Shown one piece after another: positions 25,850 through 33,610 of a stretch of 42,672 nucleotides of DNA. The position numbers and the translations under genes were made by a program. The notes under the pieces are model-generated. The model searched no databases, had not been told where the DNA came from, and saw only the letters and a program-made list of their open reading frames with translations. Source of the DNA: Candidatus Latescibacterota bacterium (GTDB lineage Bacteria > Latescibacterota > UBA2968); assembly GCA_021295695.1 (NCBI GenBank), contig JAGWBW010000021.1, positions 1 to 42,672 on the forward strand, given 5' to 3'. Every line of letters starts with the position of its first letter. The first letter of the stretch is position 1.

Positions 25850-25887
25850 AAAAAATAAAAAAGCACCCCAATTATCTAAGGGTGCTT
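25850..25887 (-). terminator. Intrinsic terminator after the Vgb-like gene
   Basis: Minus strand AAGCACCC, 11-base loop, GGGTGCTT, then a T-rich run (TTTTTTATTTTTT type). It lies about 65 bases after the Vgb-like stop at 25954 and just upstream of the ABC operon promoter. Confidence 0.8.
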
Positions 25888-25953
25888 CAACCTGAATTTG
25901 TCTTCCCTGCTTATCTTTAAAACCGAATTTTCCTCTGGTGATGAGATAAACAG

Positions 25954-27135
25954 CTAATTCGACGTTTCAATACGTCCAATCCGGTTCCCGGTTGAATCGA
26001 CGATCCAGACAACACCTCTGGGATCAACGCGCAAGTTTTTGACCTCAACATCATCATCGGAAATCTCATAGAGCGTAAACGTTGTATCTTGCAAACTAAA
26101 ACTGGTTAGCCATCCCGACGATTGTCCACCGACCCACACGCGATCATTCGAATCGACCTGCAAAGCATAAGGAGATTCCATCTCTTCGGGAAATCGGAAA
26201 TAGCGCGTTTGCTTGGTGATAGTATCAAACATGCCCAGCCTTGTCGAATCCGTATCCGTAAACCACAGCTTCCCCACTGAATCCAATCCCATTTGCCCAA
26301 TAGCAAAACCACTATCTGGAAGCGAATAGGTGGTAATCTTTTCAGTATCGGGATCAAGCATACCCAACTGACTTTGTTCGTGATCGACGAACCAGACCCG
26401 CCCGCCATCATCTATCTGAAGCGAACCAAGTGTGATATCTTCCTCACCAATTGAAAATTCTTCTATCGTCTCGGTGACGGGATCCAGCCGGGCAATGCGA
26501 TCGGCGGCACTCTCGATAAACCAGAGCTGCCATTGATCGTCAAATTTCAAACTCATTGGCCGACTGCCCGGAGTCGGAACAGTAAACTCCTGGATATCAT
26601 CGGAAAAGGGGTCCAGCAGGCCAATGCGGTTGGCGGCAATTTCTGAAAACCAGACGTGCCCCTGGCTATCGAGGGCAATACTGTGTGGTTGTGCACCCGG
26701 CGTGGTCAAAGAAAATCGGCGAATCGTATCCGTGCGCGGCTCTAATCGGCCAATCGCATTGGCCCCCATCTCTGTAAACCATATATACCCTCGAGAGTCA
26801 ATCGCCAGATCATTTGGCCGGCTATTCGGCGTCAAAAGCTCAAAAAATTCGACCTGAGCAGAGGCTTCACGCTCCTCGACTTCCTCGGTGACGGATTCAG
26901 AAGTATCTTCCTGATTGTACGCACCGGCAAAAATGATAAGATCTTTAAAATCAATCACGCCATCCGGGTGCAAATCATACTTCGCATCATATGAACCAAA
27001 GGCTTCGGTCAGAGCCAAAAGATCTTGCAGATCAACGACACCGTTATCGTCAAAATCAATATCGATATCTGATTGCGCGTATCCCGAAAGGGGAAAAAGC
27101 ACGACCAGCATCATATAGACAACTTTTCGATACAT
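25954..27135 (-). CDS. Vgb/NHL-like beta-propeller protein with dockerin-like repeats
   Basis: 393 residues, exported (signal MYRKVVYMMLVVLFPLSGYA). Residues about 22-75 hold two EF-hand/dockerin-type units: DIDFDDNGVVDLQDLLALTE and LHPDGVIDFKDLIIFAGAYN, then an acidic Glu-rich linker. The C-terminal 290 residues form six to seven blades with the repeated phrase WFTEMGANAIGRLEP, WFSEIAANRIGLLDP, WFIESAADRIARLDP, as in virginiamycin B lyase (streptogramin lyase). Vgb-type annotation is usually only a fold match; antibiotic degradation is not implied. Dockerin-like units suggest attachment to a surface scaffold, or simple Ca binding. Confidence 0.85.
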   Translation of the reverse strand: MYRKVVYMMLVVLFPLSGYAQSDIDIDFDDNGVVDLQDLLALTEAFGSYDAKYDLHPDGVIDFKDLIIFAGAYNQEDTSESVTEEVEEREASAQVEFFELLTPNSRPNDLAIDSRGYIWFTEMGANAIGRLEPRTDTIRRFSLTTPGAQPHSIALDSQGHVWFSEIAANRIGLLDPFSDDIQEFTVPTPGSRPMSLKFDDQWQLWFIESAADRIARLDPVTETIEEFSIGEEDITLGSLQIDDGGRVWFVDHEQSQLGMLDPDTEKITTYSLPDSGFAIGQMGLDSVGKLWFTDTDSTRLGMFDTITKQTRYFRFPEEMESPYALQVDSNDRVWVGGQSSGWLTSFSLQDTTFTLYEISDDDVEVKNLRVDPRGVVWIVDSTGNRIGRIETSN

Positions 27136-27283
27136 TGCAGCCCCCACAACAGTACCAATGGCTCCCCGTACCATGTGTACTGTCGGAATATGGCTTGATG
27201 CGACGTGGTGGCTCTTCGTGTGTACATAACCCGCGCTTATATAGAGCCTCCACCAACTAAACACTCTCCCAAAAAGTATATCT

Positions 27284-27307
27284 ATACTAATACGTGCAAT
27301 CTGTCAA
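27284..27307 (-). promoter_or_regulatory. Putative promoter upstream of the Vgb-like gene
   Basis: Minus-strand TTGACA (27307-27302) with candidate -10 boxes TAGATA or TATAGA about 15-17 bases on. The leader would be about 140 bases. Weak. Confidence 0.3.
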
Positions 27308-27365
27308 GTACTTTCTACAACTTCAAGTGGTACAAATGCTTTATTATACAATATATAGACACTTT

Positions 27366-28661
27366 TCACATCTCTCTCAGCAGATCAACTGTCGTCGTTT
27401 TAATCATATCTTCACACGCCTCACCAATCATTAACGTTCCATAATACTTAAAAGCTTGTTCGACTTCGTATCCACCAACAGGATAGTCATCCGCAGTCGG
27501 AACATACCCAATACACCCATTGGTATATCCCAGTGCGACAGTTCTATCAAAAGGAGAAGCATCATCTAAAAACAACTGATAATTTACAAACATCTCCCCC
27601 GGGTATCCCACCACTGCCAAATTGCCAATATGCATGGTCTGAATCTCAAACGACTCCGTTGGACTTCCGCCTCTTCTCGCAGCCTGCACATAATCTTTTG
27701 CCCACCCGACCATCCCCGCGTATTGTTGGCGTCGTCGGTAAGGCGTTATATTTTTGTCCCCACGCACGCGTTGCAAATTCGCTGTGGCATCTGCAAGTGC
27801 TCTCTCTGCCTCATCGACATCGGGTACCATAAGAGGCAACTCGACAACCCGATTATTCACCCCTAAAACATCGCCTTCTAACGTCTCGGCATGTAACGCA
27901 GCCGTCACGGTTGCCGCGCCCAGGCGCGTGCCCAGCAACTCGCACCCCTCAAATTTCCCGTCCTTTGGAGAACAATTGATATCCCCACAACAACCCTGCA
28001 AAAACAGAGGCATTGCCAAATTATCCCGCACAAATTGCGCGGCATATCCCGGAAACTCTGCACTGATCGACAGCGCATTCAAATTCACGGGATGCGCCGC
28101 AGTCGCAAATACAACAGCCACAGGTACACCGCCTGCTGTATCCACGCGCACCACATCAACCCATGGTGCTTCGGGACCTCTGGGGTGATGCCCCAACACA
28201 ATGCGCCCATCGCGCATCTCTCTGCGGTTATGCGCAATACGCACGGGTGCTCGCCCCTGCGAAAGCGATGCGGGTATCAACCCTTCTACCGCCATTTTAA
28301 TTGCTCCAACAATCTTGCGGCACAACACATCTTCATAAGCTGCATCGCGGTCGCCCATACATCGGAAAGCCATCACCGAGGGTCCCGAATGGGAATGAGA
28401 CCCATTGAGCAAAACATGTCCCCCGGGAATCCCGACTGACTGTTCAATTAGATCCCGGATTCGATTGACCAGATCCGGCGCAAAACTGATCACATCGGCC
28501 CCCACAATTGCGACCTGCGTTTTGCCGTCATCCAGCACCAGTGCTCTGGCAAACAACTCGTCGTGTATCGCCTCAGATGGCCCTTCGCGCCCGGCAAATC
28601 CACACATCGAAATCCCCACTGGCGGCGTGATATTCACCTCTGAAATCCCTGCTTTTATCAT
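27366..28661 (-). CDS. Neutral/alkaline ceramidase-like hydrolase (short form)
   Basis: 431 residues, cytosolic by lack of a signal. N-terminus IKAGISEVNITPPVGISMCGF and LLNGSHSHSGPSV are the neutral ceramidase N-terminal signatures; the His of HSHSGP and the His in FATAAHPVNLNA are likely Zn ligands, and FLQGCCGDINCSP follows. Known secreted neutral ceramidases are about 650 residues, so this is a shorter relative that lacks the C-terminal Ig-like domain; the substrate may be another N-acyl compound. AGAAGGAG is eight bases before ATG 28661. It is the second gene after the epimerase-like gene (15-base gap). Confidence 0.85.
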   Translation of the reverse strand: MIKAGISEVNITPPVGISMCGFAGREGPSEAIHDELFARALVLDDGKTQVAIVGADVISFAPDLVNRIRDLIEQSVGIPGGHVLLNGSHSHSGPSVMAFRCMGDRDAAYEDVLCRKIVGAIKMAVEGLIPASLSQGRAPVRIAHNRREMRDGRIVLGHHPRGPEAPWVDVVRVDTAGGVPVAVVFATAAHPVNLNALSISAEFPGYAAQFVRDNLAMPLFLQGCCGDINCSPKDGKFEGCELLGTRLGAATVTAALHAETLEGDVLGVNNRVVELPLMVPDVDEAERALADATANLQRVRGDKNITPYRRRQQYAGMVGWAKDYVQAARRGGSPTESFEIQTMHIGNLAVVGYPGEMFVNYQLFLDDASPFDRTVALGYTNGCIGYVPTADDYPVGGYEVEQAFKYYGTLMIGEACEDMIKTTTVDLLREM

Positions 28662-28676
28662 GGTTTTGTACTCCTT

Positions 28677-29684
28677 CTAAAATTTCCCTGTCCTCGACTC
28701 GTATTTTGTCGGCTTACCCAGCGTGCGTCCATCGCTCATAACCCAGTGTGCAACCCACGAGACAATTTCTTCAACCGGCACCTGCGGGGGGCCCATCTCC
28801 TCAAACAGCACCCCAGCATCACCCAACAGTGCCGTCTCGCGCTCTTCTCCTTCAAACACGGGATCAATACCAATATGCTCACCCAGTTGCAAAGCCAAAT
28901 CGCGCACCGACAACACATCTCTACCCGTCATATTCACCACCCGTGCAGGACATGCACAAAGCGGAAACATCTGCGCCAAATACGCATTCGCATCGCCCTG
29001 CCAGATCTGGTTGACATGACCCATAGATAGATCAATAGGGGTCTCGGATTTTATTTTTTCGGCAATATCCAAAATAATGCCATAGCGCAACTCAGTCGCG
29101 TAAAACAAACGCACAATTGCCAGAGGTGTTTGATTCTCTTTGCAATAAAACTCGGCAAGCCGTTCACCGCCCAGCCTGGACATGGCGTATTCGCCAATCG
29201 GATTGACAGCAGCATCCTCCTGAGCACCCGAACCTTTCACCGAAGCAAATTCGTAAACATTGCCAGAAGATACATAAACCATGCGCGAATCTGGGAACTG
29301 TTGCATAACTTTTGCGGGCAATACCGCATTCATCGCCCAGGTCAACGGCTCATTGCCCGTTGCCCCAAACTTATGCCCGGCCATCAAATAGAGATACGGC
29401 ACGCGAGGCAACCGCGCCAGACCCTCATCGTCCAGCAAATCGCACTTGATCGTCGCAATACCCCGCGCCTCCAAATCATCGCGATCCAACGGATTGGAAA
29501 ACCGCGACACGCCAATCACCTCATCTGCGCCAGCGCGCAACAGCAACTCTGCCAAAGTCGGTCCCATCTTTCCCGCAATGCCCAAAATCATCACGGGACC
29601 ATCTAACTTTGACACCGCCTCGACAACCTCGGGTGATGGGGTTGTCATCTGACCAATCAATTCTTCTTCTGTTTTAATCACCAT
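28677..29684 (-). CDS. NAD-dependent epimerase/dehydratase (extended SDR) family protein
   Basis: 335 residues. A Rossmann start in VMILGIAGKMGPTLAELLLR (GxxGxxG altered to G-I-A-G-K-M-G), the Ser of YVSSGNVYEF and the YxxxK-type region altered to YAMSRLGGE (Tyr with Arg where Lys is usual). Residues match sugar-nucleotide epimerase-like extended SDRs, but the YxxxK change makes catalysis uncertain. ATG 29684 has GGAGAG seven bases ahead; two earlier ATGs exist. Gene precedes the ceramidase-like gene and may share its operon. Confidence 0.85.
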   Translation of the reverse strand: MVIKTEEELIGQMTTPSPEVVEAVSKLDGPVMILGIAGKMGPTLAELLLRAGADEVIGVSRFSNPLDRDDLEARGIATIKCDLLDDEGLARLPRVPYLYLMAGHKFGATGNEPLTWAMNAVLPAKVMQQFPDSRMVYVSSGNVYEFASVKGSGAQEDAAVNPIGEYAMSRLGGERLAEFYCKENQTPLAIVRLFYATELRYGIILDIAEKIKSETPIDLSMGHVNQIWQGDANAYLAQMFPLCACPARVVNMTGRDVLSVRDLALQLGEHIGIDPVFEGEERETALLGDAGVLFEEMGPPQVPVEEIVSWVAHWVMSDGRTLGKPTKYESRTGKF

Positions 29685-29777
29685 TGTCATTCTCTCCATT
29701 CTATTCTCTTGACTTCTATCCCATCAGATAATAGGTTTGGGCCACAACCATAACGAACCTCAAGGCAAAATAAATTT

Positions 29778-31553
29778 ATGGCCTTTATCAAACAAATCTA
29801 CGACCTCCTCGAAGGTCGCCGTCTCTTTATGGCCTGCTGCATCGCCTGTGGACTTATCTTTGCGGCGGCCAACCTTATCCCACCATTGCTCATTCGCAAA
29901 CTCATCCAGTGGCTCACCGAAGCAAAACCCGCAGGAGACCTCGTAGAAATCAGCCTCTTACTCCTTGGGGTTTACCTGCTCCGCGGCGTCTCTCGTTATG
30001 GTTACGGCTTCTTTTCCCACGTCACTGCCTATCGCGTGATGCACGCACTTATGACGCGCGTGTATAAGCACCTGCAAAACCTATCCCACAGCTTTTTCAA
30101 TCGCCAGCGCACCGGCAATCTCATGGCCCGATCCATCAACGACATCGAAGCCATCGAAGACTTTATTGCACACGGCATTCCCGAAACCGCACTCGCCACG
30201 GTTATCCCCATATCCATGGTCGCCGTGCTCTTTTACCTCAACCCAGAACTCGCCCTCATCGCCATATTGCCCATTCCGCTCACGGCATTTCTCGTATATC
30301 GCTATGTATCCAAAGTGCGCACCATGTGGCATGCAGTGCGCGAGCGCCTTTCTGAACTCGCCGCCCTCGTGCAAGATAACATGTCGGGCATTGCTGTCAT
30401 CAAATCATTTGCCCGCGAGCGGGAATGCGCCCGCCAGGTGACCCGCCGCAGCGCCACCTTTCACGACCGCTTGATAAAAGCCAACACAGTCTCGCTCCTG
30501 CCCGCTGGCATCATCGAAGCCACAGGCGGATTGGGTATTGTACTCGTCATCTGGAGCGGTGGCAACATGGCCCTCAATGACAGCATCTCGGTAGCCGATC
30601 TATTTGTCTTTATTGTCTATATGGGCCACATCTACCAGCCTTTTTTGCAACTGGCATCTTTTAACGATGTATTGCAAAGAGCCGCCGCCAGCACAGAACG
30701 CGTTTTTCAACTCCTCGCCATCCGTCCGGAAATTATCGACGCGCCCGGTGTCACCGTGCCCAAAACCATCACCTATGATATCAACATTGACGCGCTCACA
30801 TTTGGGTATGATCCCAACACACCCGTCTTGCACGACATCAACCTGTACATTGGCGAAGGAGATATCCTCGCACTCGTTGGACCTACGGGAGCGGGCAAAT
30901 CAACCCTCGCCAACCTCTTGCCCCGATTTTATGACCCCCAGGAAGGCGCGATTCGCATTGGCGGATATGACCTGCGCGATCTGCCCCTCTCTTTTGTGCG
31001 CCAAAACATTGCCTCAGTCCTTCAAGACGTCTTCTTATTTCACGGCACAGTATATGAAAATCTGATCTTCGGTCATCCAGATGCAACCGAACGCACGGTG
31101 CGAGAAACCGCGCAAGCAGCCAATGCCCATGCCTTTATCCGCGACCTGCCCAAAGGATATGACACCGTGGTTGGAGAACGCGGCGTGCGCTTGTCCGGCG
31201 GTGAAAAACAACGCCTCTCCATTGCCCGAGCACTGCTCAAGAACGCCCCCATCCTCATCCTTGACGAAGCCACATCCTCTGTTGACGTTGAAACCGAGGC
31301 ACTTATCCAGGAAGCCCTTTATCGCCTCACACAAAACCGCACCACCCTCGTCATTGCCCACCGTCTTTCCACCGTGCGCCGGTCGCCCACCATTGCTGTA
31401 CTCGACGAAGGCCGCGTAGTCGAAACGGGCAACCACAGTTCCCTCATCGACCGCGATGGACTCTATGCGCGCCTGGTTCAAGCGCAAGACCTCACGCGCA
31501 ATGGGGAAATCCTGCCACGAGTTGCCACCCGCGAGCCCCAGGTCGCAGATTGA
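29778..31553 (+). CDS. ABC exporter, MsbA-type half-transporter (membrane plus ATPase)
   Basis: 591 residues: six-helix exporter membrane domain (about 1-320) and an ATPase domain (about 335-580). Walker A VGPTGAGKSTLANLL, Q-loop SVLQDVFLFHG, signature RLSGGEKQRLSIARAL, Walker B LILDEATSSVD, H-loop VIAHRLSTV. The fold should dimerise and export lipid or drug-like molecules; the closest everyday comparison is MsbA or LmrA. Starts at ATG 29778 in a divergent position to the epimerase-like gene. No binding partner seen. The 3' end faces the SLC13 gene with 17 bases between stops. Confidence 0.93.
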   Translation: MAFIKQIYDLLEGRRLFMACCIACGLIFAAANLIPPLLIRKLIQWLTEAKPAGDLVEISLLLLGVYLLRGVSRYGYGFFSHVTAYRVMHALMTRVYKHLQNLSHSFFNRQRTGNLMARSINDIEAIEDFIAHGIPETALATVIPISMVAVLFYLNPELALIAILPIPLTAFLVYRYVSKVRTMWHAVRERLSELAALVQDNMSGIAVIKSFARERECARQVTRRSATFHDRLIKANTVSLLPAGIIEATGGLGIVLVIWSGGNMALNDSISVADLFVFIVYMGHIYQPFLQLASFNDVLQRAAASTERVFQLLAIRPEIIDAPGVTVPKTITYDINIDALTFGYDPNTPVLHDINLYIGEGDILALVGPTGAGKSTLANLLPRFYDPQEGAIRIGGYDLRDLPLSFVRQNIASVLQDVFLFHGTVYENLIFGHPDATERTVRETAQAANAHAFIRDLPKGYDTVVGERGVRLSGGEKQRLSIARALLKNAPILILDEATSSVDVETEALIQEALYRLTQNRTTLVIAHRLSTVRRSPTIAVLDEGRVVETGNHSSLIDRDGLYARLVQAQDLTRNGEILPRVATREPQVAD

Positions 31554-31570
31554 TTCTGCCTCTCGTACCC

Positions 31571-33079
31571 CTACTCTAACTGCGCCCAATCGGGCATAAC
31601 CCCAAGTTCAATACCCAGCACAACGCGACCAACAACAGCAATCGCAGCAGTAATCATCACAGCCCCAATCAAATTCAACCACACGCCCACACGCGCCATA
31701 TCGCGCATAGAAATTCTATCCGTGCCAAACACAATCGCATTGGGTGGCGTAGCTACCGGCAACATAAACGCACAAGAACACGACAACGTGGCGGGAACCA
31801 TCAGCAACAATGGATTGAGACCCACACCCACAGATAACGCCGCCAAAACCGGAAGAAACATCTCTGCCGTTGCCGTATTGGAAGTCAACTCAGTCAAAAA
31901 AGTCATCATCACACACAAACCACCGACCAAAAATAGAGGATGCAAGCGACCCATACCCTCCAACTGCTGCGCGCACCAGAGCGACAACCCCGACTCCTTA
32001 AACCCACTTGCCAGCGCAAACCCACCGCCAATCAGCAACACAATATGCCAGGGCACGTTGCCCGCCGTTTGCCAATCCATCACCCTGGATCTCGCGCCAT
32101 CTCGCGCGGGCACAACAAACAAAATCAGAGCCATTGCCATAGCAACCGACCCATCGGTTATCAAGCCGCCAGATTCGAAAAACTGAGACCAGCCCGGCAG
32201 CGTCCAATCGCCAATTTGAATAGGGCGTCTCGACAACCACAACAGTGCCAACAACACAAAATCGGCCAGCACGATCTTCTCGGCAAATGACATTGGTCCC
32301 AACTCGACATATTGCGCACGCACCGCACTCATATCAATATCATCACCTCGCCCGCGAATGCCAAAAACGAGACAAAGCGCACCCCACGCACAAACGAGCA
32401 TCACACATGCCAGAGGCAGGGCAAAAGCAAACCACGTCGCAAACGAAATCTCGGGAACCTCTGAAAAATGAATCGATAGAATCCTCACAAAAGACAAATT
32501 GGTCGGCGTGCCCACAAGCGTTGCACTTCCGCCAATCGAAGCCGCATAAGCCACACCCAAAAATACGGCTGTGCCAAAAGAACTATTTGCCACACCCTGC
32601 TCTTCCATCCTGACCACAATTGCAAGCGCAATAGGCACCATCATCATCGTTGTCGCCGTATTGGAAATCCACATAGACAAAAACGCCGTTACCAGCATAA
32701 AACCCGTCAGGATACACCGGGGACACCCCCCAAAAAGGAGCAGCAAGCGAAGGGCAATTCGCCGGTGTAAATTCCAGCGCTGCATGGACAGTGCCACCAT
32801 AAAACCACCGACAAACAAAAAGATAATATGATTCAAATAAAGCGGCGCAACCTCTTGCCCGCTCATAATACCCAGCAAGGGAAACAGCACCACGGGCAAC
32901 AGTGCCGTCGCAGCCAAAGGCACGGCCTCTGTCATCCACCAAACCGCCATCCAGCAGGCCACACCTGCCGTATGTGTCACCTCGGGATGCCCCGGCTTGA
33001 GATCTCCAAAAACCGCGATTCCCATCCCAATTACCGGCCCGAGCCACAGCCCCCAGCGTTCTATTTTTTTATTCAGCAT
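31571..33079 (-). CDS. SLC13/DASS family sodium:anion symporter
   Basis: 502 residues, inner-membrane protein with about 12 helices and two hairpin loops. The two SNT sodium/substrate motifs are SMWISNTATTMMMVP and LTSNTATAEMFLP; LPVATPPNAIVFGTDRIS is the DASS signature segment. Expected cargo: di- or tricarboxylates or sulfate. ATG 33079 follows GGAGA at about five bases. The upstream 530 bases carry several hairpins that might act on it. Confidence 0.92.
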   Translation of the reverse strand: MLNKKIERWGLWLGPVIGMGIAVFGDLKPGHPEVTHTAGVACWMAVWWMTEAVPLAATALLPVVLFPLLGIMSGQEVAPLYLNHIIFLFVGGFMVALSMQRWNLHRRIALRLLLLFGGCPRCILTGFMLVTAFLSMWISNTATTMMMVPIALAIVVRMEEQGVANSSFGTAVFLGVAYAASIGGSATLVGTPTNLSFVRILSIHFSEVPEISFATWFAFALPLACVMLVCAWGALCLVFGIRGRGDDIDMSAVRAQYVELGPMSFAEKIVLADFVLLALLWLSRRPIQIGDWTLPGWSQFFESGGLITDGSVAMAMALILFVVPARDGARSRVMDWQTAGNVPWHIVLLIGGGFALASGFKESGLSLWCAQQLEGMGRLHPLFLVGGLCVMMTFLTELTSNTATAEMFLPVLAALSVGVGLNPLLLMVPATLSCSCAFMLPVATPPNAIVFGTDRISMRDMARVGVWLNLIGAVMITAAIAVVGRVVLGIELGVMPDWAQLE

Positions 33080-33210
33080 AGCTTCTCCATGATCACATCT
33101 TTTAGAGATTCAACAATATATACCATAAAACAAAAAGTTAAAAATTGTTTGAGCCAACAAAAAATCACACCATTCGGGAACCTTTCCATCCCTTAAAAGT
33201 AAAAGAATAT

Positions 33211-33272
33211 GCGACAAAGCGTGTCGCAAAAATATCGGCGTTGACTCCTATACCCCGGCTGAGTCAACGCCG
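33211..33272. other. Two hairpins upstream of the SLC13 gene
   Basis: Small hairpin GCGACA-AAGCG-TGTCGC (33211-33227), then a 12-bp perfect stem at 33236-33247/33261-33272 (arms CGGCGTTGACTC and GAGTCAACGCCG) with a 13-base C-rich loop. Neither has a clean T-run on the plus strand; on the minus strand the second is followed by an AT-rich run. Part of the structured segment described in the findings. Confidence 0.55.
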
Positions 33273-33336
33273 TTATTCTTTCCTGGAACTCTTTTCTATA
33301 CAAATGCGTCTAATCCGGTACCATGCAACATCCCTT

Positions 33337-33380
33337 GAGGCGTTGGTTATACCCTCCCAACCAGCGCCTCTTTTTTTATT
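33337..33380 (+). terminator. Plus-strand intrinsic terminator without a known gene
   Basis: GAGGCGTTGGTT (33337-33348), loop ATACCCTCCC, AACCAGCGCCTC (33359-33370), then TTTTTTTATT. All 12 pairs form in plus-strand RNA (one U-G); on the minus strand the same pair is A-C. No plus-strand gene lies upstream, so it may end a small RNA. Confidence 0.8.
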
Positions 33381-33387
33381 TATAAAA

Positions 33388-33432
33388 TAAAAAAGCCTGT
33401 GAGGGCTCCCTCCCGACACCCTCAAAGGCTTT
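33388..33432 (-). terminator. Minus-strand intrinsic terminator
   Basis: Arms 33392-33405 and 33419-33432 (13 pairs, one mismatch), 13-base loop; the minus-strand RNA is followed by TTTATTTTA. The loop, read on the minus strand, contains TCGGGAGGGAG, complementary to the loops of both neighbouring hairpins. Confidence 0.7.
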
Positions 33433-33481
33433 GTACTTCTGCTACAAAAGCAAAATAAATTCCAAAAATAACCCTGTCAAT

Positions 33482-33554
33482 AAAAAAGCGGGCTGCCAAC
33501 AGCACCCTATTTATCGGGAGGGAGGAAATAAACAGAAATGCTGAGGCAACCCGC
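33482..33554 (-). terminator. Minus-strand terminator after the M16 gene, with an inner stem
   Basis: Outer arms GCGGG-TGCC (33488-33497) and GGCA-CCCGC (33545-33554); an inner CAGCA/TGCTG stem and a loop that reads CCTCCCTCCCGA on the minus strand. TTTTTT follows on the minus strand. The one odd pair is G-U in minus-strand RNA, so this is the M16 transcript's terminator, 57 bases past its stop. Confidence 0.7.
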
Positions 33555-33610
33555 GGCATATAAAACATAGCCAACTTCAAAAACAACGTCAAGACTATAA
33601 AATAAAATTA

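Noticed and set aside
33538-33570. Ten-codon plus-strand ORF (MLRQPAAYKT) after GGGAGGGAGG.
   Set aside because: It lies inside a minus-strand terminator hairpin; the G-rich run is better explained as that hairpin's loop.
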